Shown: positions 34,481 to 46,815 of the stretch, piece by piece
Layout: every line of letters starts with the position of its first letter
Position numbering within the stretch: the first letter of the stretch is position 1
NCBI RefSeq assembly: GCF_036323735.1
Contig: NC_086028.1
Location: 21,344,501 to 21,408,500, forward strand
DNA from: Rattus norvegicus
Lineage: Eukaryota > Chordata > Mammalia > Rodentia > Muridae
Direction of reading: 5' to 3'
DNA length: 64,000 bases
Position numbers and translations under genes: made by a program
Notes under the pieces: model-generated
The model's database searches: none
The model's input: the letters and a program-made list of their open reading frames with translations, nothing else
What the model was told of the DNA's origin: nothing

Positions 34481-36239
34481 GTATCTTAAGACAATAAGGC
34501 AAAGGGCATCTAGAGTAGAAAATGGTAGGTTTTCTTATCAGTATTTCTATGACAATCTTGTTTAAAAATCCTAGGTGATTAGGATAAATTTTTATGTATC
34601 TACCATCTGTGAATGTAATTTATTTCTTATATTTACACATGCAATTTAATTCTTATATCTATGTACATAAAATCCACTCCTTATGTATTTTATAACTATA
34701 TGATGACTATGCACATATATTAATTTTAGCTTCTCATCAAAGATAAAAATTTTAATAACAGGATTCCAAATTCATGAGTCAGCCGACAAACTAAGATAAA
34801 ACTGGCTGTCTCTTGTGGGGCACGGTTCATCCACCCTCACTCGGCAGACATCTCTCTTGAAGTACATCCCTTCTACCCTCACCCAGTGGATGCTGAAGTG
34901 ATCAACAGCCCAGATACCCCAGTCAAGCTTCCACTCACTCCAGTTAACAGTTTCAAAGCTAGGAAATCTCCCCAAAAGCTGTCACATTCGCTTGTAAGCA
35001 CGTTTCAAGGCTTGAGTCTCTTTTGCTGAATTGCACAGGGAAATCTATCTCCTGGCATGGGGCAATACTTTTTGTGCTTCATGTACCCCAAGCGTATGAC
35101 AGGACTAAGTGGGAATGACTTCACATTCCTGACCGAACATCAGAATATCCAAAGTTTCAATTATTTTGTATTTTCTATGGCAACTCAATCCTAATTATGT
35201 CTCACAAACCCTGTAACTTAACTCGACAGGACCACTATTAAACCCTTGCAAACAAATTTGGTGGCAGGGGAGACATCCACTGAAGTCCTTTCTCCGAGAC
35301 CAGCTGAGGGTCCAGTCCTCATAATCCAAGGGTTTGGGAAGAGAGTCTATCTTAAAGCAACATGTAACTAGCAGCATTAGAGCCCTGAATTTCCAGAGCA
35401 AACCCCAGGAAACTATCTGCTAGCCTTGCTGGGTTTGTATTTATTGTTTTGTTTATTTAAGTTAGGGGCAGGGCTGGGTCTTCTCTGGGTGGAATGTGGG
35501 AAACAGAAAGAAAATATGTCTAAGTTTAAGTTTTGGTTCCTGAACGGACAGGCTCCGTTTTTCCTCTTCCCCATGTTCTAGTACAGGTCTTAGACCCAAC
35601 CCTACTGGAGTCATCTCCTTAGTGAATGCCCCCATCCTCTTTCTGCTCCCAGAGCCTTCTACAGCGCAGATTATACATTGAAGTGTTTCTCCCCTCCACC
35701 ACCCAGCTCAGAACAATGGTCCCTGGTTAGTAGCTGGTTAGTCAGTTGGAAGTTCACGTCACAGCTAGGGACCTGTGATGGGCTATCTGAGGTGAGGGGA
35801 AGCCTGGGCAGCTGAGTTGAGGAGAAGCCTTGTAGAATTGAGGTCTGACGCTTCCTCTAAGTAGGTAGTTTCAGAATTGAATTGATGTAGTGGCTACCAG
35901 CTTGAGTCTGCTGGAGTATTGATTAGTCGTAGGTGAGGAGAAATGTCTATATATTACGTGACTAGAGGTAATGTGTTCCTGTTTATTGTGTAGAAAAAGA
36001 AAAAGAATCTAGTGTCAGAAATATGTTAGCTACGTAGGAACAGATGTGGCCTTCCTCTTTCTAGATCAGCTACCTTATATGGTAAGAGAAGATTTGTATC
36101 GCCGATTAAGTTAAAGATTTTGATACATGGAAATGAGAAGCAAGCAAGGTAGTCAGAATTCAGGAAGGTGTGAGCACAGAGCCAAGCAGGTCGAAGAAAC
36201 ATGGAAGGAGGTAGGAGCCAAGGCAGTCAGGAGTCTGTA
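34481..36239. other. Intronic stretch, nothing recognised
   Basis: AT-rich to about 34760, then unique sequence. Open frames (34772-34975 and 35195-35401, minus) have no domains. Confidence 0.45.
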
Positions 36240-36390
36240 GTAGCTTAAAAATCTCAGTTAGGGGTTCAGTCCTGACAAGACCTTGACTTTAGTCCTTCAA
36301 TAATTTCTCAGCCTTCACAACTATGACACCTTTGTTACTAAAAAAAAATACAAGACACTAAGTTTGTGGCAAATTGTTACAGCAGTAAAG
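36240..36390 (+). mobile_element. Possible MaLR LTR 3' fragment
   Basis: CAAGACCTTGACTTTAGTCC, TCAGCCTTCACAACTATGAC, ACTAAGTTTGTGGCAAATTG and TTACAGCAGTAAAGAAACTA resemble the ends of mammalian MaLR-type LTRs; weak. Confidence 0.4.
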
Positions 36391-36834
36391 AAACTACACA
36401 ATGGCTTTCAAGATGCAGTCGGTGGCAACATTTCATCTTCTCCAGCATCAGGTTGGCCTATCTAGTAGGTGGAGAGGAATGGGGCAGAAATAGAAGAATG
36501 TTTAACACGTTCTCAAGTCCCCTACTGGAGAGACCCAACTTTCTGAAAGACCTTATGTCAGTAATACCAGAAAGAGTTTACAGTTAGCACACCGAGGTCT
36601 TAGCAAGCACCCAAAGCAAGAGTAGAAGGCAGTGCTGTTGGGCAGTGAGGGTGAAGGGAAGCCTGGGGAAGAGGCTGCTGTTGCCATGGGAGCAGTAGAC
36701 GAGTCCACTGCTTGTTAACAATGGTTCTGACTCTTAGGAGCAGAGTCCACCCAGCGGAAGGCCAGGAGTCTCATTTGAAGCTTATTTCAGATTAAACTAG
36801 GGTTTTCTTCTATGTGCATTATTCTAATGTCTTT

Positions 36835-36835
<1 letters not shown>

Positions 36836-36877
<42 letters not shown>

Positions 36878-36925
36878 AGAGAGAGAAACTGAGAAAGAGA
36901 GATAAAGAAAGAGACAGAGAGATAC
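36836..36925. repeat. Compound (GT)n(GA)n microsatellite
   Basis: About 19 GT units (36836-36874), then a GAGAGA run and purine-rich GAAAGAGAGATAAAGAAAGA. Confidence 0.95.
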
Positions 36926-38139
36926 AGAGTATTTGGTCTGTTTATTTGCAGAGGATACCCATAGGGGCCAAGGATTTAACTGGTATGCAAATAAAACTGG
37001 CTTTCCTGTGCAGGAGTGGGCTCATTGCACAGACAGACACTCACATAAGTGTTAGATGAAGATACTAGAGAGGAAAGCCATGTGCAGTTAAGAACGGTAT
37101 AGGAGAACATCTGTGTCTCAGTCTGAAAGTAAGATTCTCCGATGCCCTTCCCTTACTTGTCTTTAAGAACAGGCAGAGTGTAGAAGGTGGCTTTTAATCT
37201 GCACAATCTTCTTCTCCAGGAGACAGAGAGAAACCAAATTCATTTAGGTGAAACAGAAGGATGACACTCAAGGAGGACCCGAAGAAGGCTTTCTCCCAGA
37301 TTGATGAATGGTCCCTGTGAACCTGAGCTTTAGATCAGGAGAGTTCAGGGTGATATGGCTGTCAGTGACGGTGGCTGAACCTTAGCTTTGAAACATAACT
37401 CCTCTGTCTCCCCTGGGCTAATGTGCTAGTTATAGACCCCAAACACTCAAGTATTTAGTATTTTGATGTTATTTGAAGCTTTCCCACCCTTCTGTAGCTT
37501 CATTCCTTCTCAGTGTTTTAAAAGATTCTTCGCACACATAAACAGCACATGACTGTTTTGAAAATGGCACCCAAGAACTTACCTGGCACGTACATTTTTT
37601 TCTGGCAATCTGTGTGCTGCTGACAGGCCAGCGCGAGTCTCCTACCCTCTTCTTTTCTGACTCAGGATAATGTCTAATTAATGTCTAAGTCAGGTGATTT
37701 TGCCAGTTAGTATGGTTACAAGCAGATGGAGAAAAGCTCAGCTAGGGCGCACTGCATGGAGCACTTCCAATGGGTCTCCTATGCCTGTCTTGAGCGTGCG
37801 TGTACTGCCGCACTAACGTTGCTGACTTGTCTCACCAGTATTCACTGATGGCTGCCCACGTCAGGCAGAAGGAAGGGAAGGCCACATCAAGTGGCTTAAA
37901 ATCACACACTCCTGGTACACAGGGGTGAGAGAACTAGAATGAAAGGAGGTCTCAGATCCCATCAGTGGGTATGAGGGTATTAAGTAGGAAGACTAGTGCT
38001 AGAGAGGTAGTCTCAATGAGCTGCCCAGAACCCTCTCCCTGCCTCCACCCAGTAAGGTAAGTTGAATTTTTGGTACCCCTGAAATTGAGGAAGAAAGAAC
38101 CCCAGAAGGAGGTTAAGGATCCTTAGCCCCTGGGAAGTG
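36926..38139. other. Intronic stretch, nothing recognised
   Basis: Unique-looking sequence without clear gene or repeat. Confidence 0.45.
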
Positions 38140-38355
38140 TTTCAGGGTTCTAAACCTTTGGGTTTTGGAATATTTGCATATGTATAGGATATAATTTGCT
38201 TATATTTTAAATACACCTTAAGCATACGGCTTGAAGGCACACCGGTGTATTAATTTTTTCTATGGAATGAAGTTTGTACCTGCCGAGCCATCGGACTCAT
38301 ACCACATGGTGGAGAATTTTAGATTTGGGAACATTTTGGATGAGGGGGTTCTCTA
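38140..38355. mobile_element. DNA-transposon fossil (Tigger/mariner-like non-autonomous)
   Basis: GGGTTTTGGAATATTTGCAT, AAATACACCTTAAGCATACG, TGAAGTTTGTACCTGCCGAG and TTTAGATTTGGGAACATTTT follow a mammal-wide short DNA transposon I know by sequence; the family name is uncertain. Confidence 0.6.
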
Positions 38356-38387
38356 GGCATATCTAGAAGATATGCCTATCTTCTAGA
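38355..38387. other. Two overlapping perfect hairpins
   Basis: AGGCATATCT-AGA-AGATATGCCT (38355-38377, 10-bp arms) overlaps TCTAGAAGATA-TGCC-TATCTTCTAGA (38362-38387, 11-bp arms). The middle segment can pair with either side. No coding or known RNA context. Confidence 0.85.
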
Positions 38388-39250
38388 ACTGTTTTGAAGA
38401 CAAAATGAGGCAAATGGTGAGAATGTTTGTTTATTAAAAGGCTAAGTCGTCTTTGGCTAGGGATTGAAAAATGTAATTTGAATAACACTGTCCTTCTGTG
38501 TGTCTGTCAGTCGGTCTAACATCAATGCACTCAGTAGAGAACATATTCCCGAGTTTAGCTCAGGCCGTGGCACTTCCTTATCTTACTTCACGGGCTGGCC
38601 TCCTTCGATCATTCCTAGATAGAACCTGTCTAAATCCGAAACTAAGTTAAAGGGGACTGAGCAATGTATTAGGGGAACCCTGAATAGATTTTTTTAAATC
38701 CAGATATCTTTTAAGGCAAAAGAAAAGTGATCCAGTATGGCATTAATGAAGGTAATTAAGAACAGGTCTTAGAATTATCGTTCCTGAAACCTATTTCAAA
38801 AACAACAAATATTATTTCTGGACTAGTTGATGAAATACTAGAGTGCGAGAAGAGAAAGAAACCAGTAATGGTGAGGTTTCCTACATGGGAAAAATTAAGA
38901 GAAAAAAAAAACTCGTCCTACAAAATTGTAACAGAAATGAAAATGGATTTTCGTTCAAATTGAAAGAATGAAATAGGAAGATTGAAAGTTGACTCAGTGC
39001 CCCACTCTCTGATCCAGACCTTCCCCTCTGCTTCAGGGAGAGAGCTTCAGGGATAGGACGAGTCAGGATGGACATGCAGTGAATCAGATGGTTAGGAAGG
39101 AAGCAAGCACAAGACGGAAGGGCACGCGAGCGAAGCGCTCAGGAGATTAGAGAGAAAGAAACAGGGAAGAAGCAGCAATAAGAAGAAAAGCCTGTGAAGG
39201 TTTTTGCGTTTTTCTTCTGGAGATCACTAAGCCCACAAAAATGAAATTTG
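38388..39250. other. Intronic stretch, nothing recognised
   Basis: Unique-looking sequence; A9 run at 38903-38911. Confidence 0.45.
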
Positions 39251-39870
39251 CATACCTGAAAAAAAAACCAAACTCCAACCTGAAGCCAAAGAAAGCTAAT
39301 TGGACAGAGGATGCCCAAGAGGATCATGGGACACGGACAGAAGAGCCCCCGCGCAAGGGGCTTGTTTGACATCTATTGTTAAATCGGAAAGGTCTGCGGA
39401 GCAATTTGTTTCATTTCAGTCAAAAGACGCCGGCTTGAAGCAGGTGTATAGCTTTCTCCCAATTCAAACACCATTTACAAATGCATCTTGGTGATTCAGA
39501 CCCAAAATTACCAAACCCGGTAACAGATCGGGGCTGCTGAGGAATCTGAACTTTGTTTACCCAATTAGGAGACGCTCCACGAATGACAAGGTTCCTGTAG
39601 CAAATTAACAAGAACAATTTTCCCGTCTCGGGAGCTGTCAAGATGGGCCCTGTTGGCCAATTTATCTTACTCTAGCACATCTCTGGTGCTTGTCAATCAA
39701 TATGGGAAACATTTGGTGCTGATTGCCATTTTTCTCTCCACTTCCTTTTGCCTCTTGTACCAGGCAATTTACTGCAAGTCAATCAAGGTCGAAGCCGACC
39801 TTGTTTAAATGAAACAGTGTTGGGCTCTTTGCACAGCAACAATTTCAAAGACGGCGGCAGGCGCGCTGTA
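39251..39870. promoter_or_regulatory. Repeat-poor block with PBX-like sites, candidate regulatory element
   Basis: No transposon recognised. Contains two GTCAATCAA sites (39692-39700 and 39778-39786), TACCCAATTAGGAG, GGCCAATTTATC, and a palindrome CAAGGTCG-AAGC-CGACCTTG (39784-39803). Enhancer function is inference. Confidence 0.35.
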
Positions 39871-40679
39871 TCCTTTGCATTTATACTACGGTTTCCCCCC
39901 ACCCTACCCCGCCCCCGCCCCAACTGAAATGCCTAAAATGCCATCGTTGGATTATCAGTCATAGCTAAGCCACCTAGAGAACGAGGAATCGAAGCTGAGC
40001 ATGTGGGAAGGAAGCACGCATTTCGGTGTATACTCTTACTCTGCCCGCCGACAGAGGTGTCTCACCAGTGAGTGGTCCTGGTGGCTTTGCCTATCACTGT
40101 TAAGCTCAAACTTGAGGCAAGGCCACGGCTAATAAACACCATATCCCAAACCACTGATACTTGGTAATATACAGGAAGTAATCTCAAGCATCCGTTTAGG
40201 GGTCGGGGACCTACAGTTGAGAATTTTAGGACGATTTGGTGACCGTCCCTAATTATTGTAATGAGTCCTTCACAGCCCTTTGTCATCGTTGAGCTGATAA
40301 CTCACAGAGGAGTAAACCAGAGAGGCAGCATCTGTGTCTACTGGTATTACGAGAAGCAACCCGCTCACAGGTTTCCACCGGCCTCTCCCTTCCTGCCAAC
40401 CACCTATAATCTTTATGCCCCTCAATAAATCAGTCGCCGGATGTTTAGCAAACTTTTATCTCATGCCCCACCCCATAAATGTTAAGAATACACAATGAAA
40501 TGGGCTCTTGCTAGATGGGACTTTCTAAGAAAGAAATACAGCCGGGTGTGCACATAGGCTGTCCCGAAATAGCAACATGCAACTTAATTGCTGTGGTGGC
40601 GCCAGGCTCCCAGAACAGCTCCTTAGAAATGGACTCCCGTTAAGGGCCTACTCTACAAAAACGCAGTTTGACGCTCTGT
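39871..40679. other. Intronic stretch, nothing recognised
   Basis: C-rich patch at 39894-39920, otherwise unique. Confidence 0.45.
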
Positions 40680-40850
40680 GATGCTCCTTGCTACAGACTC
40701 GAATTAATATGTAAACAAGTGTAATATCTTCCAAAGCTTGGAGGAGGGACGTTTTCTAGGCGCTTTGTGCTAATTGCGATTTTCATTGGGTTTGAGAGCG
40801 CCTCAGATTAGGCCATGGTCTGATTTTGTTTCATTATTTGTGAGAAGACA
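40680..40850. promoter_or_regulatory. Short repeat-poor block, possible conserved element
   Basis: CGAATTAATATGTAAACAAG (homeodomain plus forkhead-like GTAAACA) and TGTGCTAATTGCGATTTTCA. Only composition supports it. Confidence 0.25.
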
Positions 40851-40868
40851 ACCGCCGAAGGACACTGT

Positions 40869-40869
<1 letters not shown>

Positions 40870-40908
<39 letters not shown>
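40870..40908. repeat. (CA)n microsatellite
   Basis: About 19 CA units. Confidence 0.98.
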
Positions 40909-40911
<3 letters not shown>

Positions 40912-42179
40912 GCATCCACCATGCACCAGGTATCCAGGACAGGTTAGAGGCAAACACCGGGGGATCTGTAGGGTCAGGGTACCCGGCAGTAACAAGATCA
41001 CCTCCAAAGTAAGATGACTGTTAGAATCTGAGTTGTGTGACGTACAGGATATGTTTAAGGACACTCTAGAGCAGGCTGGCAAGTGCAGAATGTTCCCTGA
41101 GTACAAGAAGCTATAGCAGAACTTTATACACATGAGGTACTTTAGTTTTGTCCTTTCCTAGTAAGGTCTACTGCTCCATGGGGGAGATGCAAATCAATAC
41201 CTGAGGTGTCGCTGACCTCCATACTCTTGCTAGGGCGTGCATGCATGTATGTGCCTGTACTCAGACATGCGAACGTGTCCATACATCACACACAGCAACA
41301 ACATTCCACAAACACAAAGAGATGAGAACGACTGCTTTTAAGTTAGTGCAAACTGTCCTTCAAACGAACGACCAACCCAAGTGGTGAATGGTTCTTCCAG
41401 CGCATTGTTCTAAGCTAAGCAAAGCAATGTCACCCAGGTCTCTGTCGGCATTTAGTCACGGGCACAATTACCCCTCAAATGGAGGGTTGGGACCGCTTGG
41501 CAGTTCCCTAGGCAGCGGTGATTTTCAACCCAGCCTGACAGACTCTGATAGACTCAACATTCTTTTCTTGACATTAATTCATTTGTGATCTTTACTGCTA
41601 CACTGAGTATCTCACCGTGAGGTGGTCCTTAATGGGGCATGGTATATTTTATTGATGTTTCTTCTATTCCTGTGTGTTTCTTCTTCATGATTGTATCTGT
41701 TGTTACTCTCTGTCTCCTTCCAAACTCTATTCTCTCGTGAGATGAGGCTCTGCTAGAAGGCTTAATGAGGCTTCTATATGGTTAGGCTGATTCGTCATGT
41801 TCTCAGTTAACGTGAGTGGGGATGGAGAGGAGAAGGATTCCGAGGGTCCAGGATGAACCAGGCAACCAGAGTTTGATAAAAGTTTCTTGCTTGTGCTGTA
41901 GCATTTACCCAAGAGCGACATTCAATTCCTACATAAAGGAGGAATGTATGCATTCTTTTTTTTTCATTTTTTTTTTTTTTGCTCACAGTTTTTTGTAGAG
42001 TCAGTATTGTAGTCCTGTGTCCCTTCAGACACTTCGGAATTCCAAAGGCATTTGATAGCTTGGCCCTAAAGTCTGGGATCCAAACTCTCCTGTTTCGGCT
42101 TTGAATGCTCTGTCGCAGTTAACCCTTTCTTTCTCTGCAGTCAGATCCTCATAATATGATGCTTGCCCACCCGCACTGT
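40909..42179. other. Intronic stretch, nothing firmly recognised
   Basis: Unique sequence with a possible SINE tail (GCTGACCTCCATACTCTTGC, 41210-41229) and a T-rich run at 41956-41980. Confidence 0.45.
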
Positions 42180-43060
42180 TGGTTAATTCTTCCTCACGGG
42201 CAGAGCATTTACTTTAAATAAAGTCACCTTATGAATTAGGTAGATAAATTTAGTCCTTCCCCGCAACCTTGGAAGAACTTTTTTTTTGTCGCAGAAAAGG
42301 AAAAAAAGAGCAAAAAGGGAAAAGCAGATACTTATGTTTCTAAGAGAATCTAGAAACACTGCATGCGCTCATCAGCGATGAGCGCATTTCCAGTATCAAT
42401 AGAAATTAGGCCATCACTCTGGAAGGTGTGGCATTACACTCATTTTAAGTTGCAGTTTCAATTCTGTATACATACACACTCATATCCCACAGTCTTTCAT
42501 TTCTAAAATAAAAAGCAGGTTTTTTTAAAAAAAATCTTTATCTCATGGTCTATCCAAGCTCTTTACTTCTCTTTGCTAAAAGCTGGGCTGCCTGGGTTTT
42601 TGATGCTAACAAATGCTGTACGACAGGTTCACAGATTTGCTGTTCTGCGCACTCTTTAATTATGAATGTATGAAGGAAAATTCCACCCAGGAAAACAATA
42701 AATCACCATAGAAATTATTTGTTACTTGAATGAGCCGAATGAACCGTTGGCTTCGGGGCAAAGATTTCATCTGGTATCCTTTAAGCCATCTCTTATTTTA
42801 TTTTCTCCTCTCACAGAAAGCAGATCTGGGCCCTTAGGAATCAACCAGGCACAAGAGTATTGTTGAGAAAGAAGCCGGGGAAAGGCAACCGAGAAAAAGG
42901 TCTTGAGAGGATCGCTTTTTTGCATAGTTTAAGTGATCATAACAATCATTTTTATAAATATGTAATCCGTATTAAGTATGTACTGTCTCTATAACCAACT
43001 GATCACTACATACATATATATTTCATTGATTTAAACACAAAACAATACTCTTAGGTTAGA
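42180..43060. promoter_or_regulatory. Repeat-poor block, candidate conserved non-coding element
   Basis: No transposon recognised. Contains TTTAATTATGAATGTATGAA, CAATAAATCACCATAGAAAT and a perfect palindrome at 42363-42387. Function inferred only from composition. Confidence 0.3.
42363..42387. other. Perfect 25-bp palindrome with CpGs
   Basis: ATGCGCTCATC-AGC-GATGAGCGCAT: 11-bp arms around a 3-base centre, with two CpGs per arm region in an otherwise CpG-poor block. Confidence 0.9.
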
Positions 43061-43919
43061 AAGGGGCAAACCCCAAGTTTAAATGAGTTTTCTGAGCCCA
43101 GATTTTGTAACCTCGGTCATTAAGAGTCTGTACATTCTGGAAACCATTTTGCCTCAAAGAAGTCCCCGTAGATTAGAAAACAAATTCAAATCACGATCCT
43201 GATCCACAATTTTACTTTATATCCACATAATCGTGTTTCTCCTCAGTTAGGCAACGAAGGCAAATTTTGTAACTGTCCTTAAACAACAACAGCAGCAACA
43301 CTGAGCACAAAGTGAATCTACGAAGTAAGTACACAGAGACCTAGATCTAGCGGAGCCGCAGAAAAGTGCACGGACAGCGGAGTTTCTTGAGGGACGTGAA
43401 GGAAACAAAAGTAACGTGATAGCTAGTTTCAATTTGAAAGCATGAAGGGTGTCAGCAATGATAACGGGTGCTATTTGGCAATAGATGTTTCCAGTGGCTT
43501 CACGAGCAGACTGGGGCAATGGGGGCTTCCATGCAGGAATTAGTTTAGCATCCATCCTTGACGTCCCTGTTTGAACTTGTCCAAAAAGTTATGAAGAATC
43601 ATGGCTGCTTTGAACAAATTCATACCAATAGCACTGGCCGTTTCCAAGAGTGGACAAATACCTCAGCTTTGGGCTCTCACCTGCACCAGCCGCTTAGCTG
43701 CCTGCAGCAAATCCCATCAATATCTCAAGTAGAACATTTGTTTTAAAGGTATTTATTCGGCCCCCAGGGCTCCCAGCTTTGGAAATAGATTTGAGTCACA
43801 TAATTAGATATTTCTACTGGAACAGTTGACCATCTGGGTAGTTTCTGTTGTATCACTGAGCCTCAGATTCTCTCAGCCATAGATCGATTACACATCGCTT
43901 TGTGTCAGATGTTACAAAT

Positions 43920-43920
<1 letters not shown>
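43061..43920. other. Intronic stretch, nothing recognised
   Basis: Unique-looking sequence. The 102-codon minus frame (43247-43555) has no domain. Confidence 0.45.

Positions 43921-43957
<37 letters not shown>
43921..43957. repeat. (CA)n microsatellite
   Basis: About 18 CA units. Confidence 0.98.
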
Positions 43958-43960
<3 letters not shown>

Positions 43961-44340
43961 TTTGTGGTTTAAGTGCGATTGCACAATAGGACTCAATTCC
44001 CTATTTCTTCTGGGAATTTTCTATTTGTCTCAATACTAAGCTAGGTGGGGGGTTCCCTAAAGGTTTTTCCTGGGTCTCCTTGACGTCAACTGAGATGAGA
44101 ATCAAGGGACCCTGGGAAGCAGAAGACAGCGACATGGGCCCTAGGGGACTGCGTGATTATGGTTCCGTTTGCTGCTGCTTGGAGGGACGAGCAATCCCTT
44201 CCACCTACTGTGGCTTGTGAGAGAGCAAGAAGGTGGTAGGAAACAAACCAAGCGCTAACACAGCAACCCAAAACAATCTGTCTTCTCTAGCCCAGGAAGC
44301 CTTTGCTTGGCTCCCAGGTAGGGCAATCTCTAGAGAATTA

Positions 44341-44450
44341 CCAAAGCCAAAGCCAAAGCCAAAGCCAAAAAAAAAAAGACTTCAACAGCTCACCTAGATC
44401 AATAAGAAAAAGATGTAGCCCTCAATAGAAAAGCAAACAAACAAACAAAC
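44341..44450. repeat. (CCAAAG)n hexamer repeat, A-run and (CAAA)n
   Basis: Four CCAAAG units (44341-44366) running into an A-run to 44377, then unique sequence and a CAAA run at 44434-44450. Confidence 0.88.
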
Positions 44451-45479
44451 TGGGAGTGGAGTGGAGTGTCCATGTCACAAATGCCTACTCGGGGACATGG
44501 TAATAATCAGAAACAATCAATCTGCACTGTCAAATGAATGCAACTTTCAAAAGCAAACGAATACTTATACAGTGGACGGCATCTGAAAAAATGCTGAGAG
44601 AAGTTTGAGAAAGCCACCTCTGTCCTATCTGGGTGAGGGTGCGGAAGCTCATCAGCCCTTTGCGAGGCTGAGACTCAGTACCTGCCTTTCTATCCCTCAG
44701 CTTTTCAGGTGTCTTCTTAAGTTACGAGGCGCTGATGAAGTATGCAAGGTGACCCCACTCAGTTTTTTTTTTATAGTGGTAATAATTTTAAAGACAAAAT
44801 CTTGAACAGGAATGAGACGGCTAAGTCACCACTGGTGAATCCGTACACTGAGTCAGATGTTCAAAATAATATTTTAGAAGAATATTAAATCATGTGAGAA
44901 AACATACTGCTAGGTGTATGTATCTATGCACTTAATATATGTATTAGTCTGTAAATATATATATTACTGAGAGCACTGCAGGAACATTTAGTGTCTATAA
45001 TAGTTTTCTTGTATTTTATATGATTTTTACCTGGCTTTACCCAATTCAAAAACTGTTCATGAGTGCTTTTGGAATTTAAATCTATATCTCCCGCATATGA
45101 GTCTTTACTGAGAATCCTACACCTTTTCGGTGGCACTGGGTTAATTAGGAACTGAGCCCCATAGGGAGAAAATGTAGTCCTAGGTGCTTCTCTCTCCTTA
45201 GCCAGCCTTGTTTAGAGTGAGGCAGTCTTCTCTGTTTTGTTTTTGCCAAGGTTTCTTGATAGCAAAGTAAGCAAGGTCAATGGCAGAGCAACCCCCCCCC
45301 AAAAAAAAATCCAGCATCTTGGAGCAGCAGGCTGGTCCTTACCAAGATGTCCTATTTATCACGGTGGTTGCAACCTCAACTTGACAGTCCACCAAGTTCT
45401 ACTCGTGTACTCAAGTGGACAGATTGAGTTCCCTGGGGTTGGTCCTGGTCTGAAACCCTTAGGTGAAAGGGGCTGTTTG
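44451..45479. other. Intronic stretch, nothing recognised
   Basis: Unique-looking, AT-rich at 44860-45060; C8/A9 runs near 45293-45309. Confidence 0.45.
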
Positions 45480-45680
45480 TTCACTCCAATAGACAATTAT
45501 GAAGGGCAATTAAAAATTTAAATTATGTTAATAGGCCAGAGAAAAATGACTGTTTGCAGAAATCAGTGGCAATTACCAGACATAATGGTTCTCAATTAGG
45601 CTGCAGGGGATTTTTCAGTCATTCATAATTCACTATCTTAAATGTATCATAAAAAAGTAATTGTCACTTGTTAATAAAAC
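45480..45680. promoter_or_regulatory. Short AT-rich repeat-poor block, possible conserved element
   Basis: GGGCAATTAAAAATTTAAAT, GTGGCAATTACCAGACATAA, TCTCAATTAGGCTGC and CATTCATAATTCACTATC give four homeodomain-type sites in 150 bp. Confidence 0.32.
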
Positions 45681-46589
45681 TTACTTAAAAACAACCGAGC
45701 TATGTTATGGAGAAAGCAGCACTGGTCTCTCCTTCGTCAACTTGAAAAACATATAATCTTAAAATTTTAAAATGTGGCACAGGCTAGCTCAAAAAAACAA
45801 CATTAAATAACAAAACCATATATCTTTTCTAGAACTCTACTTGCATTATTCAGGGGTAACTGTGGTTTCCACTCCATTGACATTCCTCCTCCTAACTACT
45901 TCCTTGGGTCCATTAATGGGTGAAAGAGGCAAGGAAGTCTATCCAAGGAATATATTATATTGATATTTTTAGTCAATTAAACATGAAAACAAAGAGTGTT
46001 GACTTGCTGTTTCTATCAATTTATCTTCTTAGATTTTATTTAAAAAATTATATTTATATGCAGCTGTTCCATGACCTCCAGGAGTGGAGTCAGCAGTCAT
46101 GCCTGGGCGTAGAGTAACGGTCTCAGGCAACACAATCTGTTGAATTAATTTCTCTGCACATATGATGTGATTCAGGGCCTCTGTCTCGGTGGTTCAAAGC
46201 TTGACTTCTGGTGCTCTAGGGAAATGCAGAAAAGGGCTAAAAGAAGCAAGAGGGAAGGAGAGGGAAGTCAAAGACTTGCAGAGGGCAGTCTCAGGTAAGA
46301 AAAAGATTAAAAGGATGCCTTTAGCATTAGATTGAGTACCTGGGGCCATAGTACTCTGTTGTGGTTGTTTTGTCTCTGCTAAAACTACAGCTACCTTCTC
46401 CATTCTTTTTGTCCAATCAGGAAATCTCTCCTGTATCCCTGAGTTGCAAACTATAACTTTATAGCCACCAAAAAGACTCTCCTTGTAAAGACAATCTCCT
46501 TACAAAAAAAAAAAGACAATCTCCTTGTCCCCATGTAGTCACAATTCAGCAACATTTCCAGAAACTTCTCTGAGAGAGCGAAAGCGAGA
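45681..46589. other. Intronic stretch, nothing recognised
   Basis: Unique-looking sequence. GACAATCTCCTT occurs three times at 46475-46530 with an A12 run, a small local duplication. Confidence 0.45.
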
Positions 46590-46815
46590 GCATGCTAGAC
46601 TATTCTATTCTGTGCCGGGCATTTCAGAGACATGACCTTATTTAATTTTCAACATTATTCTATAAAGCATGTGTTTGTACATATCTGTGCTACATCTGGA
46701 CACGTGGGATGTTCAAAAGTCAATACCATGTTCTAGATGACGGAAAGTGGCAGTGCGGGACTTTGAACCCAGATGTTTCTGGATCCAAAGCTTGTAAACA
46801 TTCCCCTTTCATGTG
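46590..46815 (-). mobile_element. MIR SINE
   Basis: TGTGCCGGGCATTTCAGAGA, CATGACCTTATTTAATTTTC, and GGGACTTTGAACCCAGATGT follow the reverse-complement MIR order. Confidence 0.65.
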
